Below are positions 1 through 10,400 of a stretch of 52,695 nucleotides of DNA, piece after piece. A program made the translations under genes and the position numbers. Location: the NCBI GenBank assembly GCA_946184925.1, contig CAMHHL010000008.1, forward strand, positions 1 through 52,695. Direction: 5' to 3'. Source of the stretch: an uncultured Clostridia bacterium (lineage in GTDB: Bacteria; Bacillota; Clostridia; Oscillospirales; Acutalibacteraceae). Below the pieces are notes generated by a model, which was not told the DNA's origin, did not search any database, and saw only the letters and a list, made by a program, of their open reading frames with translations. The stretch's first letter is position 1. Every line of letters begins with the position of its first letter.

Positions 1-6
1 TAATAT

Positions 7-43
7 AAGCCATGTTTCAACTTCCGCCGAAACATGGCTTTTT
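7..43 (+). terminator. Rho-independent terminator
   Basis: A 12-bp stem AAGCCATGTTTC / GAAACATGGCTT with a 10-nt loop is followed by a T run. It would end a plus-strand transcript entering from the left of the window. Confidence 0.7.
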
Positions 44-53
44 CTACAGACTG

Positions 54-87
54 AGACATAGCCAAACGGCTATGTCTGTTTCTTTTT
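54..87 (+). terminator. Second terminator-like hairpin
   Basis: AGACATAGCC / GGCTATGTCT with a 4-nt loop is followed by TGTTTCTTTTT. It lies directly after the first terminator, so the two form a tandem pair. On the minus strand it also follows the stop of a 21-codon ORF beginning MNRFSDDEV, which could be the tail of a lost gene. Confidence 0.55.
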
Positions 88-171
88 GATAAAAGACAAG
101 AGATTCGAAACCTCGTCGTCGCTGAATCTGTTCATCTGCGATTAAGGTATTTATCGCGTGATGAACGCCTT

Positions 172-231
172 CGCTCCTCCTCTTCCCAAAAAAGACAAGT
201 CTTTTTTGGGAGCCCTTTTTTGGGAGGAGCG
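172..231. repeat. Nested compound palindrome
   Basis: An outer arm CGCTCCTCC (172-180) pairs with GGAGGAGCG (223-231). Inside it lies a near-perfect palindrome TCCCAAAAAAGAC-AA-GTCTTTTTTGGGA (184-211), followed by a second partial copy of the arm (CCCTTTTTTGGG). The flanks CGTGATGAACGC and GCGTTGATGCACG extend the pairing imperfectly. ORF-track entries crossing it look like translations of the palindrome. No gene is supported in 1-352. Confidence 0.5.
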
Positions 232-303
232 TTGATGCACGTTTCTGCGAGTAATGGTACCCAACAAGCGGCGCAGAACATTTCTCAAAGTACATAGATA
301 TTG

Positions 304-335
304 AAAAAACTGCCACGATAATCGCGGCAGTTTTT
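304..335 (-). terminator. Terminator of the htrA-like gene
   Basis: AAAAACTGCC-CGAT / ATCG-GGCAGTTTTT forms a long near-perfect stem just past the minus-strand stop at 353. It ends in a T run on both strands, so it can work in either direction. Confidence 0.8.
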
Positions 336-352
336 CGTTTGTAGAATTATAA

Positions 353-2011
353 TTATCTCCCGAAGCCATCGAACGGATCAAAGGAGAATTCATCTTCGCT
401 CTCCTGATTGCTTTTACTGTCGGAAGAGAAGGTGTCCTTGTATTCCTCAAGCTTCATCGAAATCGTACCCTTCCTGCCGCTTCTTGTTACGGAGAAGGTT
501 GCGGTATCGCCTACCTTGAGCTTGTTGATGATGCTCTTGACATCCTTTGTGGATTCAACGGTCTCGCCGTTAATCTTGGTGATGATGTCACCGGCAGAGA
601 ATCCGGCTTCGTCAGCGTTGCTTCCGCGGTTAACTCCGGTTACATAAACGCCAGTGTCGCTTACTCCGTACATCCAGAGCTGAGCAGTTGAGGTGATGTC
701 CGTGAGCGACATACCGAGGTCAATCTGTCCCTTGACGTAGCCATACTCCTTGAGATCGGAGAGAACGTCCTGAACATCATTGATCGGAATAGCGAAGCCG
801 ATGCCCTCCGCCTCGCTCTCACTTGACTTGGCATTGACGATTCCGACGAGCTCGCCGTTGCCGTTAAAGAGACCGCCGCCGGAGTTGCCGGGGCTAATCT
901 CGGCGTTTGTCTGGAGAAGGTTCATGGTCACATCGTCGATTGTTACCTCGCGGTCAAGAGCGGAAACAATTCCGTCGGTAACGCTGCCGCCGAGCTGTCC
1001 GAGAGGATTGCCGATTACGACTGAATAATCGCCTACGGAAAGCTTTGATGAGTCACCGAAGGTCGCTGCGGTGAGCTGCTCCTTGGGTTTAATCTTTAGA
1101 AGAGCAATGTCACCGTCGGAATAAACTCCGACAACCTCAACATTGGTGTACTCGGTCTGATTTTTGAGCGTTACTGTAATGTTTGAAGCGCCCTCGATAA
1201 CGTGGTAGTTGGTAATGATGTAGCCATCGGTTGAGATAATAACGCCGGAACCTGCACCCTGCTGAATGTAGGACTGGTTGAAGGTGCCGGTTTTTACGGC
1301 TTCTGTTGTAATCTCAACTACAGAATCGGCAACCTTGTTGACTATTTCGGTGGTTGAAAGTGCCGAACCGTCAGCGTGGTAATCCGGGCTTTCTCCGTCT
1401 GACTTGGAGACAACGAGAGCTCCTGACTTTGATGTTGTTGTGTTTGCTGATGAAAGCTTTCCTGCCAGGAGACCGCCGCCTACGCCGAGAGCAGCCGAGG
1501 CTATCATACAAACCGCGATAACCGCGGCGATGGTTGAGCGTGTTACGGGTTTCTTTTCCTTCTTGGTAGTTTTTTTAGCGGTTCGAGCGTTGTAGCTGTC
1601 GCCGTAGGAAGAATAGGAACCGTATGGGTTCTGTGAATTATAAGAGCTTGCGTAAGGATTCTGCTGATAAGAATTGGAATAAACGTTGTTTCCGTATTGG
1701 TTCTGTGATGTTGTATTCTGTTCATATGACGAGCGTGAATATGGTTGATTTGCGGAATACGAGGTTTGCTCGGTTGTCTGTGCATTTTCCTGCACCGAGT
1801 CTTCGAGCGGTTCAGCTTTGGGCTCAGACGGATTAACCGTGCCGTTGAAGGCGTCCTCGCCGTAACGGGCGTAGTTATCAGCCTGATTTTCGGCGGACGG
1901 TGTCTCGCTGTAATATTCCTCCGGAGACGGAGCCTGCTGAGCATCCGGACGATAGGAATCGTTGCCGCCTGATGTAAAATCGCTTTCGTAAGGATTGTAA
2001 TGGTTATTCAT
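353..2011 (-). CDS. Membrane-anchored HtrA/DegP-family serine protease with PDZ domain
   Basis: Extracytoplasmic quality-control protease. The start at 2011 (MNNHYNPYES) is chosen because GGAGGT lies 5 nt upstream; the track ORF adds 27 residues with no ribosome site. In this 552-aa form, residues 1-150 are a Gln/Asn/Ser/Tyr-rich cytoplasmic tail, 159-185 a transmembrane helix, about 215-415 a trypsin-like domain with H270, D301 and S377 (GNSGGG), and about 430-525 one PDZ domain. The tail is long for the family, whose Gram-positive members usually carry a shorter one. It is monocistronic, ending at the hairpin at 304-335. I saw no clear promoter or CssR-type box. The family is certain; which paralogue (HtrA, HtrB or YyxA) is not. 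Confidence 0.93.
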   Translation of the reverse strand: MNNHYNPYESDFTSGGNDSYRPDAQQAPSPEEYYSETPSAENQADNYARYGEDAFNGTVNPSEPKAEPLEDSVQENAQTTEQTSYSANQPYSRSSYEQNTTSQNQYGNNVYSNSYQQNPYASSYNSQNPYGSYSSYGDSYNARTAKKTTKKEKKPVTRSTIAAVIAVCMIASAALGVGGGLLAGKLSSANTTTSKSGALVVSKSDGESPDYHADGSALSTTEIVNKVADSVVEITTEAVKTGTFNQSYIQQGAGSGVIISTDGYIITNYHVIEGASNITVTLKNQTEYTNVEVVGVYSDGDIALLKIKPKEQLTAATFGDSSKLSVGDYSVVIGNPLGQLGGSVTDGIVSALDREVTIDDVTMNLLQTNAEISPGNSGGGLFNGNGELVGIVNAKSSESEAEGIGFAIPINDVQDVLSDLKEYGYVKGQIDLGMSLTDITSTAQLWMYGVSDTGVYVTGVNRGSNADEAGFSAGDIITKINGETVESTKDVKSIINKLKVGDTATFSVTRSGRKGTISMKLEEYKDTFSSDSKSNQESEDEFSFDPFDGFGR

Positions 2012-2142
2012 AATGTTACCTCCAAACTTTTGATTTGATGATGTAATAATATTCCCCGAAAGTGAAAACTGTATGAAATAATACTGAAACAAATATGAAT
2101 AATGAGAAAAAAGTGAGAGAATTTAGTAAGCTCAATTAAACT

Positions 2143-2171
2143 TTGTCCGATTCGGGAATTCTGCATATTAT
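2143..2171 (+). promoter_or_regulatory. Possible promoter of the cotJ operon
   Basis: TTGTCC, a 17-nt spacer, then TATTAT. The overlapping CATATTAT resembles a sigma-E -10 element, expected for cotJ, but I see no good sigma-E -35. Which sigma factor is used is unresolved. Confidence 0.35.
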
Positions 2172-2210
2172 GAGATGAAGGAAACTTCAAATTCGAATAA
2201 GGAGACCTAT

Positions 2211-2414
2211 ATGGATATTGTTTTATCAGCTATGAAGGATTACGGAGTCTCTCCCCTGCCCTCTGAAACGGCAGTGGCGATGGCTTATGTTCCGTTCCAA
2301 CAGCTCGGCTCAAAACTCTACTCTCCTGCGCAGGCGCTTGAGTCAGGCACGGTGTATCCGATTTTAGACAAGCCGTTTTTTGGCAAGAAATGCTCGGGAG
2401 GAAAAGATGACTGA
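2211..2414 (+). CDS. cotJA: Spore coat-associated protein CotJA
   Basis: A 67-aa protein with the CotJA core PLPSETAVAMAYVPFQQLG...Y...AL..GT.YPILDKPFFG. The start at 2211 follows AAGGAG with a 6-nt gap; the track ORF begins 12 codons earlier without a ribosome site. It is the first gene of the cotJABC operon and overlaps cotJB by 8 nt. In Bacillus the CotJ proteins are spore coat components made in the mother cell; the same role is inferred here and marks the organism as a spore former. Confidence 0.88.
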   Translation: MDIVLSAMKDYGVSPLPSETAVAMAYVPFQQLGSKLYSPAQALESGTVYPILDKPFFGKKCSGGKDD

Positions 2415-2658
2415 GAGAGAAATAATGTGCAAAAAGCTGTCGTCATATCAGTTCGCGGTTGACGACATGCAGCTTTACCTCGACACTCACCCCTACGACG
2501 CGGATACAGTTGACAAAATGAATGACCTCAAAGCAAAGCTCGAAAGTGTACGCGTTGAATTCGAGAAAAAATACGGTCCGCTGACCGCCGACGCGAACAG
2601 CAAAAACCGCTGGAGCTGGGTCAAGGCACCATGGCCTTGGGAAACGGAGGATGACTGA
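2407..2658 (+). CDS. cotJB: Spore coat protein CotJB
   Basis: An 83-aa protein from the ATG at 2407, preceded by GGGAGG; the longer track start lacks a ribosome site. It shows the CotJB hallmarks LYLDTHPYDADTV in the middle and a C-terminal YGPL ... W.WVKAPWPWE. It overlaps cotJA (ATGACTGA) and cotJC (TGATG), so the three genes are translationally coupled. It is predicted to be needed for coat assembly of CotJC. Confidence 0.9.
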   Translation: MTEREIMCKKLSSYQFAVDDMQLYLDTHPYDADTVDKMNDLKAKLESVRVEFEKKYGPLTADANSKNRWSWVKAPWPWETEDD

Positions 2659-3284
2659 TGTTTGTATATGAAAAAAAGCTGCAATACCCGGTAAACATCA
2701 AAACGCCGAACCTAAAGCTTGCAAAAATCATAGCTAGCCAGTACGGAGGTCCCGACGGCGAATTGGGCGCGTCGCTCCGCTATCTGAGCCAGCGCTTCAC
2801 AATGCCGCTCCCCGAGCTAAAAGCAACGCTGACGGATATCGGTACCGAGGAGCTCGGACATCTCGAGATGATTGGCGCGATACTCTATCAGCTAACAAAG
2901 GGAGTTGACCGCAAGGAAATCGAGGCGGCAGGTTTTGAAAGCTACTTTGTTGACCACACAACAGGCGTGTACCCTGCATCCGCTGCCGGTGTTCCGTTCA
3001 CCGCGGCGTATATACAGTCTAAAGGCGATCCGATTACAGACCTTCACGAAAACCTTGCCGCAGAGCAGAAAGCGCGGACGACCTACGACAACATTCTCAG
3101 GTTTGCGGACGACCCCGATGTCAAGGACGCGATACGCTTCCTCAGACAGCGCGAGGTGGTACACTATCAGCGCTTTGGCGAGAACCTCAGAATCCTCACC
3201 GACAAGCTCGACGAAAAGAACTTCTATGCCTTCAACCCGAGCTTTGACAAGAAATGCTTTAAGAATCAGATGAAAAAGAAATAA
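2658..3284 (+). CDS. cotJC: Spore coat protein CotJC, manganese-catalase family
   Basis: A 208-aa four-helix-bundle protein. The dimetal ligand pattern of Mn catalases is visible twice: E35 with E65-x-x-H68, and E136 with E166-x-x-H169. This fits H2O2 disproportionation at a dimanganese centre in the spore coat, although catalysis by CotJC is inferred from the family. The start overlaps the cotJB stop. It ends at the hairpin at 3295-3332. Confidence 0.92.
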   Translation: MFVYEKKLQYPVNIKTPNLKLAKIIASQYGGPDGELGASLRYLSQRFTMPLPELKATLTDIGTEELGHLEMIGAILYQLTKGVDRKEIEAAGFESYFVDHTTGVYPASAAGVPFTAAYIQSKGDPITDLHENLAAEQKARTTYDNILRFADDPDVKDAIRFLRQREVVHYQRFGENLRILTDKLDEKNFYAFNPSFDKKCFKNQMKKK

Positions 3285-3294
3285 TTCTCAAGAA

Positions 3295-3332
3295 GAAAAA
3301 TCTCCGTCCTCGGAAAACCAAGGGCGGAGATA
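3295..3332. terminator. Bidirectional terminator between cotJC and aldC
   Basis: ATCTCCGTCCT / AGGGCGGAGAT stem with one G-T pair. It has TTTTT on the minus-strand side and an A/T-rich tail on the plus side, and sits between two convergent genes. Confidence 0.75.
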
Positions 3333-3350
3333 AATTTATATTATTGATAA

Positions 3351-4079
3351 TCAGCCTTTGCCCTGTTCTACTTCTTCTATTTCGTCCTGTGACGCTTCTT
3401 TGAGTGAATATGTATCAAAAGCGGCTTCTCTCGGCAACTGTATTTCAATTTTGTCCATTTTTTGAAGGAGACATTCTCCGGAGCTCATTTTTACCTTGAA
3501 TACGTGACCGCCGAACTTCCTGTCCTCGGAAAGAAAGTGCATATGCCAGCCCGAGGCGTTTATGCCGTCCATATAATCGGGATAATATACGCACACAAGT
3601 GTTCCCTGAATACCTTCAAAGCAAAAATCCTTCTGTGTTTTCGAGAGGATATCCTTCAAAGAAACATGCTGTGAGCGATACGGCGCTCCGGCACGGGCGT
3701 GTATTGAGTCGAAAAATCCGTCAATGCGAGCTATATGAATGCTGTTCAGTCCGAAGTCCTCTTCTATACGCAAGGTCAGTTCCAGTTTTATGGCGTCAAT
3801 ATCCGGCATGGCGTCAAATTTTATCTTCCTGCCGCTCTTCACCGAGCCTGCAACCGCAAACGGAACGCCTGCCGAATCATCGGAACGAACAATGCTGCCA
3901 TCCTGCTTTGCCTGGTAGCATATGTCGTCAAGGATAATCATCTCGCCGTCTACACTTTCAAAAGTTCCAAGTCCCGTATCACCGTGCTCCAAAAGCTCCT
4001 GAACGGTCACAACCGGTCTTGTATATCCGAGTGCCAAAGCCTGCAATGTGGAGACCTGATATATTTTGTTTGATTTCAT
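3351..4079 (-). CDS. budA: Alpha-acetolactate decarboxylase, cytosolic
   Basis: Converts 2-acetolactate to acetoin plus CO2. The 242-aa protein has the family signatures HGDTGLGTF, GEMIILD (E46) and the zinc motif GWHMHFL...GGH, giving H179, H181 and H192. There is no signal peptide. AAAGGAGG precedes the ATG. No acetolactate synthase or butanediol dehydrogenase is adjacent, so substrate must come from branched-chain amino acid synthesis or a distant synthase. A second copy with a lipoprotein signal lies at 48960-49787. Also known as alsD or aldC in other genera. Confidence 0.93.
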   Translation of the reverse strand: MKSNKIYQVSTLQALALGYTRPVVTVQELLEHGDTGLGTFESVDGEMIILDDICYQAKQDGSIVRSDDSAGVPFAVAGSVKSGRKIKFDAMPDIDAIKLELTLRIEEDFGLNSIHIARIDGFFDSIHARAGAPYRSQHVSLKDILSKTQKDFCFEGIQGTLVCVYYPDYMDGINASGWHMHFLSEDRKFGGHVFKVKMSSGECLLQKMDKIEIQLPREAAFDTYSLKEASQDEIEEVEQGKG

Positions 4080-4125
4080 ATGAGTTCCTCCTTTAGTTGT
4101 TATCTCAAATGTCTATGATACTGAT

Positions 4126-4154
4126 ATAATAGCATAACGAATAATGATGTTCAA
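4126..4154 (-). promoter_or_regulatory. Promoter of the cytosolic acetolactate decarboxylase
   Basis: On the minus strand TTGAAC, a 17-nt spacer and TATTAT, about 45 nt upstream of the start. Confidence 0.6.
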
Positions 4155-4201
4155 GAAAAATCAGAAGATATTTAATATACTTTTCTATTATAATAGGACA
4201 A

Positions 4202-4234
4202 AAAATCTCCGCCACTGAAATGGAGCGGAGATTA
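4202..4234 (-). terminator. Terminator after the small peptide gene
   Basis: AATCTCCG-CCA / TGG-AG-CGGAGATT stem followed on the minus strand by TTTTT. Confidence 0.75.
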
Positions 4235-4238
4235 TCTG

Positions 4239-4400
4239 TTATAAAATGTTCCTAAGCGAAGTTATGTCATTCCGTCCGTTGCCTTTATTGCCCGAAACAA
4301 CATTGTCAAAGCTATTGGGATCAACGCCGGAAGAGCAGAGAACGTCTTGCTTTTCGAGCTCTTCGATTTTGATTTCAGGCGCGGTGTAAATTATTCTCAT
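4239..4400 (-). CDS. Small 53-aa protein of unknown function
   Basis: The start MRIIYTAPEI at 4400 is chosen because GAGGTG lies just upstream; the track's earlier start has none. It begins with a Tyr-x-x-Pro-Glu-Ile type opening, followed by an acidic KIEELEKQDVLCSSG segment with one Cys and a polar Gly/Asn-rich tail. Short proteins with such openings are common in gut Clostridia and often look like small secreted or precursor peptides, but I cannot assign a function. It begins 16 nt after the stop of the giant repeat protein and shares its terminator. No RiPP maturase is nearby. Confidence 0.6.
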   Translation of the reverse strand: MRIIYTAPEIKIEELEKQDVLCSSGVDPNSFDNVVSGNKGNGRNDITSLRNIL

Positions 4401-4416
4401 ATTGTTCACCTCGTTA

Positions 4417-7400
4417 TCAGTTTCCGGAGAATGCGGCAAGCTTTCCGTAGCTTGTGCAGCAGCCTCTGTAATTGTTTTTGCCGGCGTCTGTATAGCGCGC
4501 GTAATACCTTATACCGTCGATTTCCACATAGAAACGAACAGCAATACCCTGATCATCGGGAATATCGGTTATCGCAAGCGTAACGTACTTGTAGCTTGTA
4601 GACAGGCTGTCGTTATCGCCGTAGCTCTTATCGCCGGTGATGTTGTTAGTTGTTCCTTTGCAGGAGATTGACTTGATGTTGTCGTCGTTCCTATCAATCA
4701 ATGTTTGCATTATATCAAAGCCGCCCGCGTCGTTAAAGGCTCCGGTGCTGTTCTTAGAGTTCTTTGCGACCTCAAAGCCGTAGTCGTCCGCATCAAGGAG
4801 CCTTGATGACAGCTCGGCAATAAAGCGCAAGCCTGTTCCCTCTGTATCGGTTTTTATGAGTTCCTTCTTTTGGACGCCGAGGAGCCTGCCCTCGGTATAA
4901 ACGAGCTCACCGGGCAAATCGAAACGGTTCCCGTCCTCAGAGAGAGCGGTTGCGGCGTTAATCTCGGGAATATAGCCATTGTCCAAAGGATTCGGAAGGG
5001 CAACAACATCGGTATATTCAGTGCCGTTAAATGTTGCCTTTGCCGTGAACTCGGGCGCTCCCTCAACATATTTTGAGGTCACATTCGCAGCTGTCTTCTC
5101 CTCGTAATCACATCGGGAATCAGTACATGTAAAAACGGCGTTTGCAGAGCGGTAGTTATCCGCCCACTCCCATTGGGCGTCGTCGTGCAGGTGGGCGTCG
5201 GTGAAGATATAGTTAATCTTCTTCTCCCATAAGTTACTTCCCGAGAAGGTTGTTATGTGTTTGAGCCGTGCGGTAACGTTCATATGGTTGAACATACCTG
5301 CGCCGGTAGTAATCTTCCCCGGATAATCAAGAGTAATGTCGAGCGTATAGCCGCCCGGGCTGTTAGCCCATGAGAAAGCATATTTACCGATTTTACTGAG
5401 ATTTGAGGTATCGCCCTGAACTTTCTTGACCCACATGGTGTAGAATGAGTAGGGCTTAATCTCAATTATGTTCTCGTTGAGTATCAAGTCAAATTGCGGC
5501 TTGGAACCGTCACCGACAACAAATACATCATAATCGTTGCCGCTGCCGAGCGAAGTGACCGGCTTGCCTTTGAAGGTTTTGGGGATAACGAGTTCCGTAA
5601 GATTATCCGTAGGTCCTGTATAGTGTGTGATTTGATAAGAAGTGCCCATATCCTCAAAGTCAAAGTATGAGACATCAACGTTATCAAGGGATTTATTTCC
5701 CGTTACACCGTTCTCAACTGCATAATAGAAGCCGTCATATTCGCAGTATTCAACGTTGCCGAGGTGATACACGCCGTTTTCGTCGATATACGGTTCCTTT
5801 GCCGGAACAATCGGAATGAACTCAGCGTATACGGTTACGGCAGTGTCGGGCATAATCAAATTGCCGTCGAGAATATTGGCGGAAACGCCCCCCTCGTCAT
5901 CCTCAGCGTAAATGTTAAAGAGCGCATATCCCTCAGCGGGTGTAATTGTCAGCGGAACCTCTTCATTAAACTTTCCGGTTTCAGCTCCGGAAACAGTACC
6001 GTTTCCGGTTATATCATATGTTATGTGTAAATCCTTTTTCTTAAATATTGCCTTTACGGTAACGTCGGAGAGAGGCATGGTGAATGAGGTGTTCTCATAT
6101 ACGGTAACGTCGTCGCCGTTGCTTCGTGTAACCTTCAAACAATCAAGCTCATATCCGGTCGCCGGAGTTACGGCAGGAGTAATATCATCTAAGTAATTTG
6201 CGGAACAAACACCGCTTACCCAGCCGCCTGCTGTGCTCTCGTAATTTATGTTATATTCCATTGCGTCAAACTCAACATATACATAAGCAAGTTTTGCCGG
6301 CATAATAAACTTGTTGTCGGTTACTTCAACAGGCGTACCGTTTTCGCCTCCGGCAGTTACTTTAAATGTCTTGAGCTTATATCCGGTGTCTGGTCTGATG
6401 GTAATTGTAACAGTCTCACCCTCATACGCGGTGGATTTATCGGACTCTACCGAACCATGTTGATCGTAGACTACACGAACCTCAGAGCTTACCTTGTTCT
6501 TTACTTGTTCATCTGTATATGTATTACCTTCAAACTCAGCAATTGCGGTGTAGACTGTCTTTTCTCTACTATCATTTACTGAAACAGTCGCGTCAACTGT
6601 TTCCTCGTGCCTACAGCGCTCATCATCGCAGGTGAACTTGGCTTTAGCCGAGCTGTAATCAGGCTCCCATGTCCACTCCGGCTTGTCAATGATATGACTG
6701 TCGGTGAAGACGTATTCAATCGACCTTTGGCTGAAAGTTGTTCTGCTGAGCTTTGTGGAGTGTTTCAACCGAGCGGTGATATCCATATGATTGAAGATTT
6801 CACTTCCGGCGATGATGATTCCGTCGTAATCAAGCTTGATGTCGAGGGTATAACCGCCGGGGCTGTTCGCCCATGAGAAGGCGTAACTACCGATTTTATT
6901 GAGCCCGGAGGTATCGCCCTTGACCTTTGTGACCCACATTGTATAGAAGGCGTAGCCCTTTATCTCACTTATGTTCTCATTGAGCTTGAGCTCGAACTGA
7001 GTTTTCAGCTTGTCGGTATAGTCGATAATCGGTTTCGAATCATCGTTACCGAGTACTGTAACCTTCTTGCCGTTGAAGGTCTTGGGGATAACAAGCTCTG
7101 TGAGAGTATCCGTGGGACCTGTGTAGTAGTTAATCTGATACTCGGCGTCGTCGTTAATGAGCTCAAAGTCGAAGTACGATACATACATCTCTTCTTCGGT
7201 GAGCTCGGCACCTAAGCTGCCGTCATCGTTGACGGCATAGTATTTGCCGTTCGTCTCATAATGCTCAACCGTACCTAATATATACTCACCGTCGGAATTG
7301 ATGAAGGGCTCGCTTGCGGGAATAAGAGTTGCAAAATCAACATTTACCGTAACATTGCACGCCGGCATTTTGAAGCTGTCGCCATCGACATTCACCTCAA

Positions 7401-10400
7401 GTGACGAATCACTTGGAACGGCGGTGATTGACTTGACCGCGTATCCCTCGTTTGGGATAACGTTTACATGAATCTTTGTGCCCGGAGCAGCCGGGTTTTC
7501 GCTGAACTCCATATCACCGTGTATGCAGGAGCCCTTGGAGATTTTCCAGCGGATACGAACTGTATGGTCGTCTGTGTAAGTGACTTTTTTGAATCTTACC
7601 GTTGCAGTTGAACACCTGTACTCGCCCTCGTCCGTATATGTGACGTCGGCATTAAGAGTCACGTTATAGGCGGAGTCGCTCAGGCACCTGAAGAAAGCCT
7701 CTGCCTTTGTGCCGTCATCCGACCATGTCCATTGCGGATTATTGCTGTATTTCAGATTGGTTGCAGGTACAAGGGTTGAGCCGGAAGCCTCGGCTATCTG
7801 AGCTTCGTTCAGCTGACCGGGGTTGAAAACCTTTCTGTCATTATCCTGAATCTGGAGCGGCTTTCCCTCCGTGATAATAACCTCCGGTCTGTTGCTGTCG
7901 CTGTAGCGTGAGAAATCTCCGGAACGGAAGGTGTCGTTCCATCTTGTCCAGCCGAGCTCTACCCGATTTGCACGCAGATGTTCCGTCTCAAAATTACCGC
8001 CGACAAAGTTAATATTATTCTTCGCCCAAACACGTGCGGCCTTTATTACGCCTCCGTACTGGGTAAAGTTGTAGAACTCGCCCAAAGTGTTTGGTCTCTC
8101 GACGTTCAGAAGGTCGATTGTACCGGTCTGTTCCTTCTGACCGTAGATGGCAAAATTATATTCGCGAGAACCGAAATTCATAAAATTGGCATTGGTGTTT
8201 GACCATGTTACACCGTCCGCAAGAATAAGATTAACGTCGCCGAGTATCAAATAGCGGATACTTTCCGTGTCCCCGGCAATTGAGTCGTAATCTATAACAT
8301 ACCATCCCGATTGCAGATTACAATCCGTTTTGGGCAGTCTTCTTGCGATAACAGTCTGCTGAATTCCCTCCTTGTCAATATAATTTGTTTCAACGTCTTC
8401 AAAATACACCGCGGTGTATGTTTCTTCCGAGACGTTCCTTTCCTCTCCGGGTTTTATAAAACTGCTGCTGCCGTTCGTCCAGTAATACATAGTGTAGCCG
8501 TCGGGGATGTTCTCGGGCTCCGGCATAACAAACCTGGAAAATCTCGGCTTTTCAATTGTTCTTGTTACCTCGCCGCTGTTGTTCCTTTCAACAAATGTAA
8601 TTGTAACCATCTCAGCAGAAGCGCCGCACTCAATGCATTTGTTGTCCGAGCCCCAGTGATGCTCCGAATAGTCAAAAGACGCTCCGCAATCCTTGCAGTA
8701 TTTAACGTGATACCATTCTGTCTCAGCGCACCAAACAGCGTTTTTGTGGTCACACGAATGAATGAGGGCGTATTTATTATTACAGCATGCGTTATAGCTG
8801 CTCGGTGAACTGAATCTGTTATATTCCGACGTATTGTCCTTGTCGGAGCCGGCGCTTACTATATAATTATTTGAGAAATAGATTGAGCCGTTGGACGGAT
8901 AATCCCCGGTTAACCCCGCCCCGAACGTATTGTAGTCGCCGTGACCTATGGCTACGCTATTGCCGTCGGAGCCGGCAATGGCTTCCACGCGGCTGTCTCC
9001 GTGTATTTCGATGGAGCTTAAGCCCTTGTTCTCGCCACCGCCTATGCCGGCGCCGTATTCTTTTCCCTGTGCGGTTACGTCGGAATTATCTATTACTATT
9101 TTTCCGCCCTTGCCGTCTTCTCCGCCGCCAATTCCGGCGCCGTCAACACCACCATAGGCTTTTACAACAGAATGGTTTTTTATGGTGATTGTTCCCTCGC
9201 AGTCGCCGTCGTCTCCGCCGCCGATACCGGCTCCGTAAGCGCCGCCCGTGGCGGTTACGGTAGAGTTATCAATGGTTATGTTGCCTGCATCTCCGCTCTC
9301 GCCCGAGCCGATTCCCGAGCCGTCTGTTTTGGTGTCGGCTGTGACTGTGGAATTTTTTATTATGATTGTACCGCTGTCAACTTCGTCACCGCCGCCGATT
9401 CCGGCTGCATACTCACCGCCGTGAGCTACAACTGTAGAGTCGGTTATAGTGATGTCGCACGTTTCGTCAACCTCGTTACCCGAGCCGATAGCCGCGGCGT
9501 CGGTTCCGGAGTTCGCTGTGACATTTGCTCCGTTTTTGATTATAATCTTTCCGCCGCCTTTGCCGTCGTCGCCCGAGCCGATAGCCGCGGAATAGGAACC
9601 GCTTTCGGCGTTTACTGTGCTGCCGTCAATCGTGATTGTTCCTGCGCGTCCTTTGTAGCCGCCGCCGATTCCGCAGCCTGAATCCTCGCCGCCGAACAGC
9701 TCAACGAGGCCTTTGATAAAGAGCATAGCGGTTGCATAGTACTTGTGAGCGTCGGAGTAAAAATTAGTATTATTTATTCCCGCATTCATCGCGTCAGACC
9801 ACGCCTGACCGTCCTTGTAGGTTTCGGAGGTTGCTTTAACCTTTGTATTTGAACCCGATATGTTAACGGTTCCGTTGTCGCCCTCGCAGCCGCCGCCGAT
9901 TCCGGCGCCGCCCATTGTAGCATTTGCGACAACATTGCCGCCCGTGATATTGATTACGGTTGCGTTACCTTCGTCTCCGCCGCCGATTCCGGCGCCCTCG
10001 GCTCCTGTAGCGAATACGGTACCGCCCGAGATGGTAATCGCGCCTCTCTGGTTTCCGAGCATACCTCCGCCTATTCCGGCGCCGCTGTCGTAGTCAGGTT
10101 CACCTACAGACATAGCGTTGACCGTACCGCCGTAGATATTAATCGGTCCGTTATATCCCAAATCATTACCACCGCCTATTCCGGCGCCCGTCCGTGAATA
10201 AGCCGTAACATCACCGCCGTATATCGCAATCGCGGCATCGCTGTTGAAAACATAGTCCGAGCGTCCCCTGCCTCCGGTTCCGATTCCTGCGCCTCCGTTT
10301 CCTTTGGCATAAACCTTACCGCCGAAGATGCGGACGCCTTCTCCGCTTTTATTACATGACACGGGAGCATTGTAGCCGCCGCCAATGGCCGCTGCGCGGA

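Noticed and set aside
44-450. Two overlapping minus-strand ORFs with similar SQKR...FFG text
   Set aside because: The similarity comes from the nested palindrome; no ribosome site and no protein-like pattern.
4239-4400. Calling the 53-aa peptide a bacteriocin precursor
   Set aside because: No leader GG site, modification enzyme, immunity or dedicated exporter gene is adjacent.
8311-8808. Long plus-strand ORF inside the giant repeat gene (also 8871-9188, 9172-9681 and others)
   Set aside because: They are mirror frames of the repetitive Gly/Ala/Ile codons of the minus-strand gene, with no ribosome sites and implausible composition.
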